Notes: generated from the letters alone by a model not told the origin. Shown: positions 1 through 9,491, counted from the stretch's first letter. The stretch is DNA of 64,000 bases from DASRFA01 sp035651755 (GCA_035651755.1 DASRFA010000040.1:62001-126000), one strand, 5' to 3'. Numbers and translations: made by a program.

Positions 1-1028
1 ACCTCGTCCTGCGACCGGCGAAAGCTCGTGAGCGACTCGTCGACGTGCCAGACGAGGAGGCCTTCGCCCGGAAGGGATCGGTCGGCGCCGATCCGGCGGC
101 GGTTCTCGATGAGGAAGTACTCGCCGGGAGCCTCTGGGCCCTTGGCGAGGATCTTCACGACCTGCGCGCTGCGCTCCACCGCGCCGAGCGCGATCTTCCG
201 GTCCGCGCCGACCTCGATCGCGTCGACCCAGCCGAGCCGGAGCTTCGACCACGCGCACGGGTGCGGCGGCATGTCGCCGTACCCGACCCAGCTGCCCTGG
301 CCCATGAGACCCCACACGCCGATGCCCTCGTGGCCGCGGCCGGGCGCGTAGAGCTCGGGGAGGTCGAGCAGATGGCCGAACTCGTGCGCCAGGACGCCGA
401 ACGGGGAGAGCGGCGGAGGCGGGTCCTCGCCCACGACGGTCGCCCGATCGACGACCGTGCCGGCGGCGTCGAAGCGCGTCCCGATCACCGTGTTCGACCA
501 GGGGTCCGCGCGCGACGTCCCCTGCATGTCCGATTCCTCTCCTGGCCCCGCGAAGAACACGACCACCGCCTGCGGCTTCAAGCGCGCGATGCGCGCCCGC
601 TCCGCGCTCGGCGCGGTGGCGGCCGCGAGGGCGTCCCGCACCATCTCCTCGGTCTTGTCCACGTATTCCGCCCGGGGGCGGGGAAGGGTATAGACGCGTG
701 TGGAGACCGAGGCGTCGATGTGGAAGCGTCGCGACGACACCTCGTCGTAGTAGCCGACGAGCCGGTCCACGAGCCCGCTGCGGCTCGCGTTCTGGATGTC
801 CTCGGGGGGCCGCTTCGACGGGCGGTCGGGAAACGCGACTCGGAGGAAGAGAACCCGTAGCCGGGCGGGCGCGCGTCGCGCGGCCGCCGAGCCGCCGGAC
901 GCGCCGGTCGCCGCGCCCGGCGAAGCGGCGGGCCGGCGGGCGGCGACGGCGCGCGGCAGGGCGACGTCGAGCAGGGCGAGACACAGCAAGAGGAGGACGC
1001 GAGAGCGGCGGATGCCGAAGCTCATCAT
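1..1028 (-). CDS. Secreted M6-family metalloprotease (immune inhibitor A-like), partial, runs off left edge
   Basis: This is a predicted exported zinc endopeptidase; about 342 codons are visible and the C-terminus lies outside the window. The N-terminus has a signal peptide: a basic start (MSFGIRRSR), a Leu-rich core and an Ala-rich cleavage region. The zinc site HEFGHLLDLPELY is at about 348-386, with two His and Glu in HExxH. Downstream are the family blocks WGLMGQGSW and AWSKLRLGW, then YFLIENR followed by GLLVWHVDES, as in M6 peptidases. Two adjacent in-frame ATGs (1028 and 1025) are possible starts. Both lie inside the first codons of the divergent glycosyltransferase that starts at 1012, so the 5' ends overlap by 14-17 bases. 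The substrate cannot be told. The family call is strong. Confidence 0.88.
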   Translation of the reverse strand, partial: MMSFGIRRSRVLLLLCLALLDVALPRAVAARRPAASPGAATGASGGSAAARRAPARLRVLFLRVAFPDRPSKRPPEDIQNASRSGLVDRLVGYYDEVSSRRFHIDASVSTRVYTLPRPRAEYVDKTEEMVRDALAAATAPSAERARIARLKPQAVVVFFAGPGEESDMQGTSRADPWSNTVIGTRFDAAGTVVDRATVVGEDPPPPLSPFGVLAHEFGHLLDLPELYAPGRGHEGIGVWGLMGQGSWVGYGDMPPHPCAWSKLRLGWVDAIEVGADRKIALGAVERSAQVVKILAKGPEAPGEYFLIENRRRIGADRSLPGEGLLVWHVDESLTSFRRSQDE

Positions 1029-2043
1029 TCAGATTCCGTGCTTGAACGAGGCGGACGCGCTGCCGGCGACGATCGCTTCGCTGCCGCGCCGCCTCCCCGG
1101 CATCGACGAGATCGAGATCCTCGTCGTCGACGACGGCTCGGTGGACGGCACGTCCGAGGTCGCGCGGCGCGCGGGCGCGCACCACATCATCCGCTTCCCG
1201 CAGAACCAGGGCCTCGCGCGGGCGTTCTCGGCCGGCATCGACGCGGCACTCAAGCTGGGAGCCGACGTCATCGTCAACACCGACGCCGACAACCAGTACG
1301 AGGCGCGCGACATCCCCGCGCTCATCGCCCCGATCGTCGACGGCAAGGCCGACATGGTGGTCGGCGACCGCGGCACGGACGGCCTCGCGCACTTCTCTCC
1401 CGTCAAGCGCTGGCTCCAGTCCTACGGCAGCTGGGTGGTGCGGGGCCTCTCGGGGACGTCGGTTCCCGATGCGGCGAGCGGCTTCCGCGCGCTCTCGCGC
1501 CGCGCGGCGCTCCGCCTGAACGTGATCTCCGACTTCACGTACACGCTCGAGACCCTGATCCAGGCGGGCAAGAAGCAGCTCGCGGTGACGCACGTCCCGG
1601 TCGGCAGCCGCGAGACGCGGCCGTCGCGCCTGTTCCGCAGCATCCCGTCGTACCTGTACCGATCGTTCGTCACGATGGTGCGGATCTACTCGCTGTACGA
1701 GCCGATCCGCGTCTTCTGGCTGCTCGGCGGGCTCATGGTGGCGGGCGGCGTCGCGCTCGGGCTCCGCTTCCTCTACGCGTACTTCACGAGCGGCGGCGCC
1801 GGCATGGTGCAATCGCTGATCCTCGCCGCCGCGCTCTCGATCATCGGCGTGCAGACGATCCTCATGGGCCTGATCGCCGACCTGATCGGCGCGAACCGAT
1901 CGCTCGTCGAGGACACGTTGCTCCGGGTGCGCAAGATCGAGCTCCAGCTCGACATGGTGCCCGACCTGGAGCCCGGGCTCCATCCCGACGCCGAGCCGCC
2001 GCACCCGGCGGAGGTCCGGCAGAGCGGCGCGGGAGCCCGGTGA
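1012..2043 (+). CDS. GT2 glycosyltransferase with C-terminal membrane hairpin
   Basis: This 343-residue protein has an N-terminal GT-A domain of the dolichyl-phosphate-sugar synthase type. It carries LVVDDGSVDGTS for nucleotide-sugar binding and NTDADNQY as the DxD metal site. Two hydrophobic segments follow (about residues 235-300), then a charged tail. This layout matches transferases that load a sugar onto polyprenyl phosphate at the inner membrane, though the substrate is not shown. I chose ATG 1012 because the conserved fold begins at MPKLIIQIPCLNEAD, with a purine-rich GAGGAGG about 14 bases upstream; an in-frame extension to 796 is low-complexity and antisense to the protease. It is the first gene of an operon, and its stop overlaps the next start (GTGA). 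Confidence 0.9.
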   Translation: MPKLIIQIPCLNEADALPATIASLPRRLPGIDEIEILVVDDGSVDGTSEVARRAGAHHIIRFPQNQGLARAFSAGIDAALKLGADVIVNTDADNQYEARDIPALIAPIVDGKADMVVGDRGTDGLAHFSPVKRWLQSYGSWVVRGLSGTSVPDAASGFRALSRRAALRLNVISDFTYTLETLIQAGKKQLAVTHVPVGSRETRPSRLFRSIPSYLYRSFVTMVRIYSLYEPIRVFWLLGGLMVAGGVALGLRFLYAYFTSGGAGMVQSLILAAALSIIGVQTILMGLIADLIGANRSLVEDTLLRVRKIELQLDMVPDLEPGLHPDAEPPHPAEVRQSGAGAR

Positions 2044-3257
2044 TCGCGGTCCTCTTCGGCACCTTCAACGCCCGCCACAGCGCGAACGCGCTCCTCGCCG
2101 ACGACCTCCGCGCCGCCGGCTGCGAGCTCCGGCTCTGTCACGAGCCGCTCTGGGAGGAGACGCGGGACAAGGACGCCGGCTATTTCGGCGCCGCGAGCCT
2201 CGCTCGTCTCGGGGCGCGCTGGGCAGGCGCGGCGGCGCGGCTCACGCGGCGGTTTCGCGCGCTCGCCGCGGATGCCGACGTGCTCGTCGCCGGCTTCAAC
2301 GGCCAGCTCGACGTCCTGCTCCTTCGCCGTCTCGCGGGCGCGCGCCCGATCGTGTTCGCGCCGCTCGTGACGATCACCGAGACGCTCGTCGAGGACCGCC
2401 GCCGCTATGCGGCGGGATCGCCGGCGGGCCGCCTCGCGGTGTGGCTCGACCGCGCCGGCATGCGCGCCGCGGACCTCGTCGTGCTCGACACGGCCGCGCA
2501 TCGCGACTGGGTCGCGCACCGGCTCGGCGTCGATCCGGCGCGGACGCTCGTCCACTACCTCGGCGCCGATCCCGCGTTCGCCCCCGGCGCGGAAGGCGCG
2601 ACTGCGCGGCCGGAGGGTCCGAGCGCGCGTTTGCGCGTCCTCTTCTACGGCCAGTACGTCCCGCTGCACGGCGCCGACGTCATCGCGCGCGCGGCCGCGC
2701 TCGTCGGTCCCGGGTCCGGCATCGAGTTCGACCTCGTCGGCACCGGCCCCGAGCGCGCGTCGTGCGACCGCCTCGTCGACGGCCTGCCGCACGTGCGCCG
2801 TACCGATTGGGTCCCCTTCGAGGACCTGCCCGCGCGCATTCGCGCGGCCGACGTCGTGCTCGGGATCTTCGGGCGATCGGAGAAGGCGCGCATGGTCGTG
2901 CCGAACAAGCTCTACCAGAGTGCCCAGGTCGGACGGCCGATCGTGACGGCCGACACGCCGGCGATCCGCGAGGTCTTCGAGCCGGGAGCATCGATCGCGG
3001 CGGTGGACCCGGAGCCGCGCGCGTTGGCGGACGCGCTGGTCGCGCTCGCCGCGGACCCGCCCCGCCGCGCCGCGCTCGGCTCGGCCGCGCGCGCTGCGGT
3101 CGCGCGCGTCGCGGCGCCGGACGTGCGCGCGAAACGCCTCGGGGACGCGCTCGCCGCGCTCGTCGAGCGAAGGGCGCGCGGCGGCGCGTCGCAGGCTTCC
3201 CTCGCCGCGGCGCGCCGAGCGGCCGCGAGCGGGCGCGGCTCCGGCGAGCGCGCCTGA
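2040..3257 (+). CDS. GT4-like glycosyltransferase
   Basis: This 405-residue protein has two Rossmann halves. The N-terminal half (VLFGTFNARHSANALLADDL) fits acceptor binding. The C-terminal half has LFYGQYVPLHGADV, a stretch PNKLYQSAQVGRPIV, and a DTPAIREVFEPG segment, which resemble the donor-binding region of group 1 (GT-B) transferases. It lacks the textbook E-x7-E spacing and is more divergent than the GT4 at 4252, so donor and acceptor are unknown. GTG 2040 overlaps the previous TGA by four bases, implying translational coupling. A cytoplasmic or membrane-associated step in glycan assembly is likely from the operon. Confidence 0.82.
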   Translation: MIAVLFGTFNARHSANALLADDLRAAGCELRLCHEPLWEETRDKDAGYFGAASLARLGARWAGAAARLTRRFRALAADADVLVAGFNGQLDVLLLRRLAGARPIVFAPLVTITETLVEDRRRYAAGSPAGRLAVWLDRAGMRAADLVVLDTAAHRDWVAHRLGVDPARTLVHYLGADPAFAPGAEGATARPEGPSARLRVLFYGQYVPLHGADVIARAAALVGPGSGIEFDLVGTGPERASCDRLVDGLPHVRRTDWVPFEDLPARIRAADVVLGIFGRSEKARMVVPNKLYQSAQVGRPIVTADTPAIREVFEPGASIAAVDPEPRALADALVALAADPPRRAALGSAARAAVARVAAPDVRAKRLGDALAALVERRARGGASQASLAAARRAAASGRGSGERA

Positions 3258-4255
3258 TGTCGGATCGCGACGCCGCCCGCGCCGAGGGGCCGGCCTTCGG
3301 GGCGCCGCTCGTCCGTTCCGGCGGCGAGCCGCCACTCGTCGCCGCGGTCGTCGTCAACCACGACGGCCTCGCGGAGACGCGCACGTGCGTCGCGTCGCTG
3401 CGCAACGCCATGGGCGTTCGCGTCCACGTGGTCGTCGTCGACAACGCGTCGCGCGAGGCGGAGCGTCGCGCTCTGGCGGACGAGTATGCGGGGGCGGACG
3501 ACGTCGAGCTCGTGCTCCTCCCGGACAACCGGCACTTCGCGGGCGGCGTCAACGCGGGCGCCGAGCGCGGGATCGCGCGCGGCGCGGCGTTCCTCATGAT
3601 CCTGAACAACGACACCGAGCTCGAGCCGGGCTGCCTCGCCGAGCTCGTCGCGACCGCGACCGCGCACCACGACGCGGGCATCGTCGGGCCGGCGCTCCTC
3701 GACACTCGCCGGCGCGAGCGCGCGCTGTCGCTCGGTGAGCGGTACTCGCCGTGGTCGCTCGCGGTGCCGCGCACGCTGCTGCGCGTCCGGCGCGCCGGCG
3801 ACGGCGCGCCCTATCGCGTCGGCGGCGTCATGGGGTCGGCGCTTCTCGTGACGCGCGAGTGTTTCCTCCGCGTCGGCCCGTACCGCGAGGACCTGCTCGT
3901 CTACTACGAGGAGGTCGACTTCTGCCTGCGCGCGCGCGCCCTCGGGTACCGCCCGATGATCGCGCCGCGCGCGATCGTCCGCCACGACGGCATGCGCGGC
4001 TTCGCATCGGGACTGACGCCGTACGCGGCCCGCCTGAAGGCGCGCAACCAGCTGCTCCTCCTGCGCGACCACGGGGCGCCGCTCGCCTGGATCGCGTTCC
4101 TCCCCATCTACGCCGGGCTCGTTGCGACGAGCGCGCTCCTCTACGAGCTCCGCGGCCGGCACGAGGTGGTGGCGGCCCTCTGGTCCGGGGTGCGCGAGGG
4201 CGTTCGCGCCGTGACGGGGCGGCGACGGCCGGCGGACAGCGCGGGGCCCGCGTGA
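3257..4255 (+). CDS. GT2 glycosyltransferase, rhamnosyltransferase-like
   Basis: This 332-residue GT-A protein begins its fold at AAVVVNHDGLAETRTCV. It has VVVDNASREAE, an LILNNDTELEPG metal-site block (ND-T variant of DxD) and YYEEVDFCLRARALGY, which contains the catalytic-base region typical of WbbL-like rhamnosyltransferases. A C-terminal hydrophobic segment (about residues 275-300) may peripherally anchor it. The ATG shares its A with the preceding TGA (TGATG). It would add a single sugar in the cytoplasm to a lipid-linked acceptor; rhamnose is only a guess from family resemblance. Confidence 0.87.
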   Translation: MSDRDAARAEGPAFGAPLVRSGGEPPLVAAVVVNHDGLAETRTCVASLRNAMGVRVHVVVVDNASREAERRALADEYAGADDVELVLLPDNRHFAGGVNAGAERGIARGAAFLMILNNDTELEPGCLAELVATATAHHDAGIVGPALLDTRRRERALSLGERYSPWSLAVPRTLLRVRRAGDGAPYRVGGVMGSALLVTRECFLRVGPYREDLLVYYEEVDFCLRARALGYRPMIAPRAIVRHDGMRGFASGLTPYAARLKARNQLLLLRDHGAPLAWIAFLPIYAGLVATSALLYELRGRHEVVAALWSGVREGVRAVTGRRRPADSAGPA

Positions 4256-5457
4256 GCGCGCTCCGGGTCGCGCTCGGCGTCGTCGCCGGCGTGACGGGCG
4301 GACCCGCGACGTACGGCGTCGCGCTCGCGCGCGCGCTCGGCGAGCTCGTCGATCGCACTTCGCCGGACCCGGTGGGCGCCGGCGGCGAGGCGGCCGACGC
4401 CGTCGAGGTGACCGTCTTGACCGATCGTCCGGACGCCTTCGACGGGGCGAGCGGGCTCCGCATCGTGCGCGTCCCTCTCTCCTCGAGCTGGCAGCAGCCC
4501 TGGTGGGACAACGTCGGCGTCCCGCGCGCGCTCGCTCGCCTCGGCGCCGACGTCTACCACGGCACCAAGCACGCGCTCCCGCTCGTCGGCCTTCCGCGCG
4601 CGACGGCCGCGGTCGTGACCGTGCACGACCTCGCCGTCCTCTCCGAGCCCGCGACGTTCGCGCTCCCCCAGCGGCTCCAGCTCGCCGTGCACCTCCACCA
4701 CGCCGCGCGCCGCGCCGACCGCATCGTCTGCGATTCCGAGCACGCCGCCGGCGACGTCGCGATGCGGCTCGGCGTGGCGCCGTCGCGCATCGCGGTCGTC
4801 CCGCTCGGCGTATCGCGCGCGTTCCGGCCGCCGCGCGACGAGGCCGCGCGCCGTGCGGCGCGCGCCGCGCTCGGCGTCGCCGACGGCGGCCCGCTGGCGT
4901 CGTTCGTCGGCACGGCGCAGCCGCGAAAGCACGTCGAGGTCGCGATCGAGGCGATCGCGGCGCTCCGCGCGCGCGGACTCGACGCGACCCTCGCGATCGC
5001 GGGACGTCGCCGCCCGGGCTACGAGCCCGCCTGGCTCGTGGCCCCGCCGCCCTGGGTGCGGCTCCTCGGCGAGGTTCCCGCCGAGCGCCTCGTCGAGCTC
5101 TACGGCGCCTCCGACGTCATGGTGAGCCCGTCGACCTACGAGGGCTTTGGCTTGACGTTCGCCGAGGCGATGGCGTGCGGCTGCCCCGTGGTCGGAGTCG
5201 CGGCGACCTCGGTCCCCGAGGTCGTCCGCGGCGGCGGGCTGCTCGTGGAGCGCGCCGAGGCCGCGCTCGTCGCCGACGCGATCGAGCGCCTGCTGCGCGA
5301 TCCCGACCTGCGCGCTCGGACGGTCGTCGCCGCACTTGCGCGCGCCGCGGAGCTCACGTGGGAGCGCGCGGCCGAGAGCACGCTCGCCGTCCAGCGCGCG
5401 GCGGCGCGCGCCGCGGCCGCCCGGAACGCCGGAGCGCGCGCCGGGGGCGCGCGGTGA
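4252..5457 (+). CDS. GT4 glycosyltransferase (mannosyltransferase-like)
   Basis: This 401-residue retaining GT-B enzyme has an N-terminal glycine-rich acceptor loop (GVVAGVTGGPATYGVALA). Further on are VTVHDLAVL and VPLGVSRAFRPP, then the donor domain with SFVGTAQPRKHVEVAIEAI. The diagnostic E-x7-E region is at YEGFGLTFAEAMACGCPVV followed by TSVPEVV. These match group 1 transferases that use GDP-mannose or similar donors, but the sugar is not determined by sequence. It is coupled to both neighbours by four-base GTGA overlaps. Confidence 0.9.
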   Translation: MSALRVALGVVAGVTGGPATYGVALARALGELVDRTSPDPVGAGGEAADAVEVTVLTDRPDAFDGASGLRIVRVPLSSSWQQPWWDNVGVPRALARLGADVYHGTKHALPLVGLPRATAAVVTVHDLAVLSEPATFALPQRLQLAVHLHHAARRADRIVCDSEHAAGDVAMRLGVAPSRIAVVPLGVSRAFRPPRDEAARRAARAALGVADGGPLASFVGTAQPRKHVEVAIEAIAALRARGLDATLAIAGRRRPGYEPAWLVAPPPWVRLLGEVPAERLVELYGASDVMVSPSTYEGFGLTFAEAMACGCPVVGVAATSVPEVVRGGGLLVERAEAALVADAIERLLRDPDLRARTVVAALARAAELTWERAAESTLAVQRAAARAAAARNAGARAGGAR

Positions 5458-7415
5458 CCGCCGACGGCGGCGCGCCGGCGGTCGGCCGCGCCCGGATCGC
5501 GCTCGAGGCGGCGATCGTGGGCCTCGTCGTCCTCCTCTACCTGTGGCCGTTTCGCCTCTACGGCTTCGACGTCACGGACGAGGGCGTCCAGCTCGTGCAG
5601 ATCGAGCGCGCGGCCGCCGGGGAGCGGCCGTACGTCGACTTCGAGACGTCGTATACGCCCGGCTACTTCGCGTTCCACGCCGCCCTCTGGCGCGCGTTCG
5701 GGGCGGGGCTCACGACCACGCGCACGTTCGGCGTCCTCTTCCAGGCGGCGACGGTCGCGGCCGGGTTCGCCGTCGCGCGCGTCCACGGCGCGCGCGCGGC
5801 GGCGGTGGCCGCCGCGCTGGTTCAGGTCGCGTTCCTCCTGCCGGTGTCGCTCCGCTTCGGCGCGCCGTTCAACACGCCGTACCCGGGATGGCTGGCGGCC
5901 GCGCTCGCGCTCGCGTCGCAGGCGGCGGTCGCCGCGCTCGCGGCGCGACGGGCGCGCGGCGCGGCGGGTGCGGCGCTCCTCGGGGTCGCTGCCGGCGCGG
6001 CGGCCGGGCTCGCGTTCTCGGTCAAGCCGAACTGCGGGGTCCTGGCGCTCGGCGGAGCTGCGCTTGCCGCTTCCGCCGGCTGGGACGCGCGGGCGGCGGT
6101 CGCGCGCGCGCTCGCGCTCGCGATCCGGCTCGGCGCGGTCGCGGGCGGGGTGGCTCTCGTCGCGGGCGGGCGCGAGCCGATGGTGGCGATCGCGCTGCTC
6201 GCACCGCTGGCGCTCGCGGCGCTGCGTGCGCCCGCCGATCGAGCGCTTTCGGCCGGACAGGTGATCGGCGGCGGCGGCGCGGCGGTCGCCGACCTGGCGG
6301 CGCTCGCGCTCGGCTTCGCGATCGTGGTCGCGCCCTGGCTCGCCCGGCTCGCGAGCGACCTCGGCCTCGCGGCGACGTTCGCGAACGTCCTCCACCTCGA
6401 AGGCAGCGTCGTCCGCGCGTACGCGATCGCGCTCGCTCCGCCGTGGCCGGCGACGGTCGCGCTCGCTGCCGGGGTCGTCGCGGCGTGCCTGCTCGCGCTC
6501 CGGCCCGGACGCGCGCGCTGGGCCGCGCCGGCGCTCGCCGGGGGCATGACGATCGCGGCGGCGCTCGCGGCGCTCGAGGGACCGCGCCTCACCGCCGAGA
6601 ACGCATGCCTCTGGCTCGGACCGGTACTGCTCGGCGCCGCGCTCGCGACCGTCGCGCGCGACGCCCGGCCGGAGGCGACCGCGGAGCGCGCGCTCCTCGC
6701 GTTCGCCGCCGTGTACGCGCTCCAGCTCTATCCGCGCCCGGACCTCGTCCACGTGGCGATGGGTGCGCCGGTCGTCGTGCCGGCGGTCGCGGTCGCGTGG
6801 TCGCGCGCCGAGCGGGCATGGGCGGCGGGGCTCGCGCGCGAGGTCGCGGGCGGCGCCCGGGCTGCTGCTCTTGTCCGGCGACGCGCTGGCGCGGCGGCGC
6901 TCGCGGTCGTCTCCGTGCTCGCCGCCGGCCGCGCGCTGCCCACCCTCGTCCCGCGCCTGCGCGAGCCGGTCGTCGACCTCGGGATCGGGGAGCGCGCGCC
7001 GATCGTCGTCGTGGAGGGCCGCGCCGAGGAGCTCGCGTGGCTCGGGGCCGCGGTGCGCGAGATCCGCGCGCACAGCACGGACGGCGATGCGCTGTTCGCG
7101 TTTCCCGACGTCCCCGGCCTCGGATTCCTCGCCGGCCGCCGGATGCCGTTCTACTTCCTCTACTTCGTCCCCGGCCGACCCGACCGGTCGCAGCAGGGCG
7201 AGATCGTCGCGCGCCTCGAGGAGGTGCGCCCCGCGGTCGTCGCGCTCGCGCCGCCCTCGGTGCCGGCGTTCGCCGGCGCCGACGCCTACTTCGATCGCAT
7301 CGTCGCCTGGATCGACGAGAACACCGTGCCGGTCGCGAGCGCCGGTCCGTGCGCGATCCGCGTCCGGCGCGCGGACGACCCGGCGGCGCGTCAAGCCACG
7401 ACGAGCTCCCGGTAG
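5454..7415 (+). CDS. GT-C-like polytopic membrane protein (DEG family)
   Basis: This 653-residue inner-membrane protein has about ten hydrophobic helices. Its first outside loop has an acidic motif, DVTDEGVQL, in the position of the catalytic Asp of lipid-sugar-dependent GT-C enzymes. That is followed by GERPYVDFETSYTPGYF. Later blocks FNTPYPGW, FSVKPNCGVLALG and YPRPDLVHV recur in the protein at 13381, and in weaker form at 38844, so these three form a family. A periplasmic C-terminal segment begins near residue 500 and ends with low-complexity sequence. It is the last gene of the operon. The 3' end overlaps the convergent copD-like gene by 25 bases. Transferase function is inferred from fold and context. 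Confidence 0.75.
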   Translation: MTADGGAPAVGRARIALEAAIVGLVVLLYLWPFRLYGFDVTDEGVQLVQIERAAAGERPYVDFETSYTPGYFAFHAALWRAFGAGLTTTRTFGVLFQAATVAAGFAVARVHGARAAAVAAALVQVAFLLPVSLRFGAPFNTPYPGWLAAALALASQAAVAALAARRARGAAGAALLGVAAGAAAGLAFSVKPNCGVLALGGAALAASAGWDARAAVARALALAIRLGAVAGGVALVAGGREPMVAIALLAPLALAALRAPADRALSAGQVIGGGGAAVADLAALALGFAIVVAPWLARLASDLGLAATFANVLHLEGSVVRAYAIALAPPWPATVALAAGVVAACLLALRPGRARWAAPALAGGMTIAAALAALEGPRLTAENACLWLGPVLLGAALATVARDARPEATAERALLAFAAVYALQLYPRPDLVHVAMGAPVVVPAVAVAWSRAERAWAAGLAREVAGGARAAALVRRRAGAAALAVVSVLAAGRALPTLVPRLREPVVDLGIGERAPIVVVEGRAEELAWLGAAVREIRAHSTDGDALFAFPDVPGLGFLAGRRMPFYFLYFVPGRPDRSQQGEIVARLEEVRPAVVALAPPSVPAFAGADAYFDRIVAWIDENTVPVASAGPCAIRVRRADDPAARQATTSSR

Positions 7416-9082
7416 AAGAACGCCATCGACAGGCCGACCGCGATCACGAGCGACGGCCACAGCACGCGCGCGGCCGGCCGCGGGAAGAGCCCGCGCAGCT
7501 CGAGCCAACGCACGACGCCGGCGAGGAGCCCGAGCCCGCCCATGATTGCGTGCTGGACGTTGATCATCGTCGTGAGCGACTCGGTCGCTCCGAAGCTCGA
7601 GTGCGCGTGCCCGAGGAGGAGGAAGCTCCCGACGATCATCAGGATCGGGAGCGCCCGGCCGAGCGGGCGGTCGTCGCCGCCGCGCCGCTCCTCGCGGAGG
7701 CCGAGCCACGCGAGCGCGACGATCATGAGCGCGCCGATCCGGTGCTCGAGGACGATCGGATCGGCGAGCGCGCGGATCGGGTCGACCGTGCCCATCGGCC
7801 AGACCTCGGGGTCGCTCGCGATCGCGACGAAGGCGGCGAACGGCAGGAGGGCGAGCGGCCAGAGCCTGCCGACGCGCGCACCGCGCGGCCCGCCCGCCGC
7901 CTGCACGAGCCACGCGACACCGAGGAGCACGACGATCAGCCCGGACCAGTTGTGCATGAACTCGGAGTAGCGGAGGTCGTCGTCGGTGCGGGTCTCGCTG
8001 CCGACCCAGGTCGAGGGGTCGACGACGTCGGTCTGCGGCAGGCGCGGCGTCGCGAGCGCGCGTGCCTCCGGGGGCGCGAGCCGGCCGGTGCCGTCGGCGA
8101 GCGGCGGCGACACGGATCCCAGGATGCCGGCGACCGCGATCACGAGCAGACCCGCGGTCACCTCGAGCTCGAGCATGCTTCCGAAGCGCGCGAGGACGGC
8201 AGGTGCGGCGGCCGCCGCGGCCTCGCTCTCGGCGGCGCGCGCGAGCGCCGGTCGGACGACGCGGTAGTTCACCCACGCGGGAACGAGCAAGGTCGCGAGC
8301 AGCGTCAGCTTGACCAGGAGCGTGAGCCCGTACGCCGACGTCACGATCGCGACCGGCGTTCCGAGATTGGACCACGCGGCGAAGGCTCCCGAGCCGACGA
8401 GCACCGCCGCCGCCGCGAGCGCGATCGGCGAGAAACGCCGCACGACGTCGGCGACGAGCGCGATCTCGGACCGGGTCCGCGCCGAGCGCACGAGCGCGCG
8501 CGCCGCGAGCAGGTGCGCGAGCGAGCCGATCCACGCACCCGCGGCGACGAGATGAGCCATCTGCACGGCGATCGCGGGCGCGCGTCCCGAGGGCAGGGCG
8601 GCCGCATGGCTCACGAGGGTCATCGCGACGACCGCGGCGGTCGTGGTCGCGAGGAGAGCGAGCCATTCGGCCTGCGCGTCCACGAGGCGCCGGAGCGTCC
8701 GCATGCGCCACGCGAGCGCAGCCGACACAAATAGCAGCCCGGCGCGCGCGAGCGTGATCCGACCGACGGTCGTCGCGATCGCGAAGCGGCGGAGGAGGGC
8801 CGGGTCCGCGCCGGCGAGGATCGTCGTGTTCTCGATCTCTCCGATCTGCACGACGAGGTTCGCGAGCGACGCGGCCGCCGCGAGGAGCGAGCCGCGCCAC
8901 GCCCACGTCGCGAGGGAGGCGGCGAGGTCCTGCGCCAGCCCGCGCGCGTCACCCTGGGTGGCGGCGTCCATCCGCTCGACACGCCGGAGCGCCGGACGCA
9001 GCACCGCGAGCGCGAGCAGCGCCGCCGCGAGCGCGATCAGGGTCCCGATCAGCTGCGCGGCGTGGAGGGCGGAATGCTCCAC
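7391..9082 (-). CDS. copD: CopD-domain multipass membrane protein, copper handling
   Basis: This 563-residue protein has about 13 hydrophobic segments. The middle third (about residues 150-300) matches the CopD domain, with conserved His in VSHAAALPSGR and IAVQMAHLVAAGAWIGSLAHL, and RFSPIALAAAAVLVGSGA. The C-terminal part (from about residue 360, SEFMHNWSGL to ALAWLGLREERRGG) is a separate membrane module with further His. Such proteins import copper or deliver it across the inner membrane with periplasmic CopC. It starts three bases after the copC stop on the same strand. Whether it imports copper for a cuproenzyme or gives resistance is unclear. Confidence 0.82.
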   Translation of the reverse strand: MEHSALHAAQLIGTLIALAAALLALAVLRPALRRVERMDAATQGDARGLAQDLAASLATWAWRGSLLAAAASLANLVVQIGEIENTTILAGADPALLRRFAIATTVGRITLARAGLLFVSAALAWRMRTLRRLVDAQAEWLALLATTTAAVVAMTLVSHAAALPSGRAPAIAVQMAHLVAAGAWIGSLAHLLAARALVRSARTRSEIALVADVVRRFSPIALAAAAVLVGSGAFAAWSNLGTPVAIVTSAYGLTLLVKLTLLATLLVPAWVNYRVVRPALARAAESEAAAAAAPAVLARFGSMLELEVTAGLLVIAVAGILGSVSPPLADGTGRLAPPEARALATPRLPQTDVVDPSTWVGSETRTDDDLRYSEFMHNWSGLIVVLLGVAWLVQAAGGPRGARVGRLWPLALLPFAAFVAIASDPEVWPMGTVDPIRALADPIVLEHRIGALMIVALAWLGLREERRGGDDRPLGRALPILMIVGSFLLLGHAHSSFGATESLTTMINVQHAIMGGLGLLAGVVRWLELRGLFPRPAARVLWPSLVIAVGLSMAFFYRELVVA

Positions 9083-9085
9083 GCT

Positions 9086-9481
9086 TCAGTACGCCCCGTC
9101 GCGATCGGGGATGACGCGAAAGCTGAAGCGGCCGCGCGCGCTGTGGCCGTCGCGCGACAGGACCTTCCACTGCACGACGTAGACGCCGCGCGCCAGGCGC
9201 TTGACGGGTACGGACAGGTGCGTGCGGTCGTAGGGGTCGACGGTCGCGGGACCGGCCGCGAAGTCGGCGGCTTCGCCTCCCGGCGCTCGCTCGGGCAGGA
9301 CCGCGATGCCGTTGAACTCGTCGTCGAGGATCTCCTGGAACCAGAGGTCGATCGACTTCGGCGATGCCGACAGGAGGGCGTGGTCGCCGGGATAGGAGGC
9401 GACGAGACGCGCGTGCGCGAGCGCGATGGCGGGCGCCGCGAGCAGCCAGCACGCGGCCGCGGCACGGAGGAGCATCCGCAT
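9086..9481 (-). CDS. copC: Periplasmic copper-binding protein CopC
   Basis: This 131-residue protein has a signal peptide cut after ALA, which would leave His as the first mature residue (HARLVASYPGDHALL). In CopC that N-terminal His is a Cu(II) ligand. The D-x-H pair that completes the Cu(II) site is present as SRDGHSARG near residue 113. The rest follows the seven-strand beta-barrel pattern: LWFQEILDDEFNGI, LSVPVKRLARGVYVVQWKV, and a terminal RFSFRVI. No Met-rich Cu(I) loop is seen, so it is the Cu(II)-only type. It is in tight operon with the CopD protein (3-base gap), and ten bases downstream of the endonuclease III gene. Confidence 0.9.
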   Translation of the reverse strand: MRMLLRAAAACWLLAAPAIALAHARLVASYPGDHALLSASPKSIDLWFQEILDDEFNGIAVLPERAPGGEAADFAAGPATVDPYDRTHLSVPVKRLARGVYVVQWKVLSRDGHSARGRFSFRVIPDRDGAY

Positions 9482-9491
9482 CCGGGAAACC

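Noticed and set aside
796..1011. N-terminal extension of the first glycosyltransferase
   Set aside because: The extension is Arg-rich, antisense to the protease signal-peptide region and precedes the conserved fold start at 1012.
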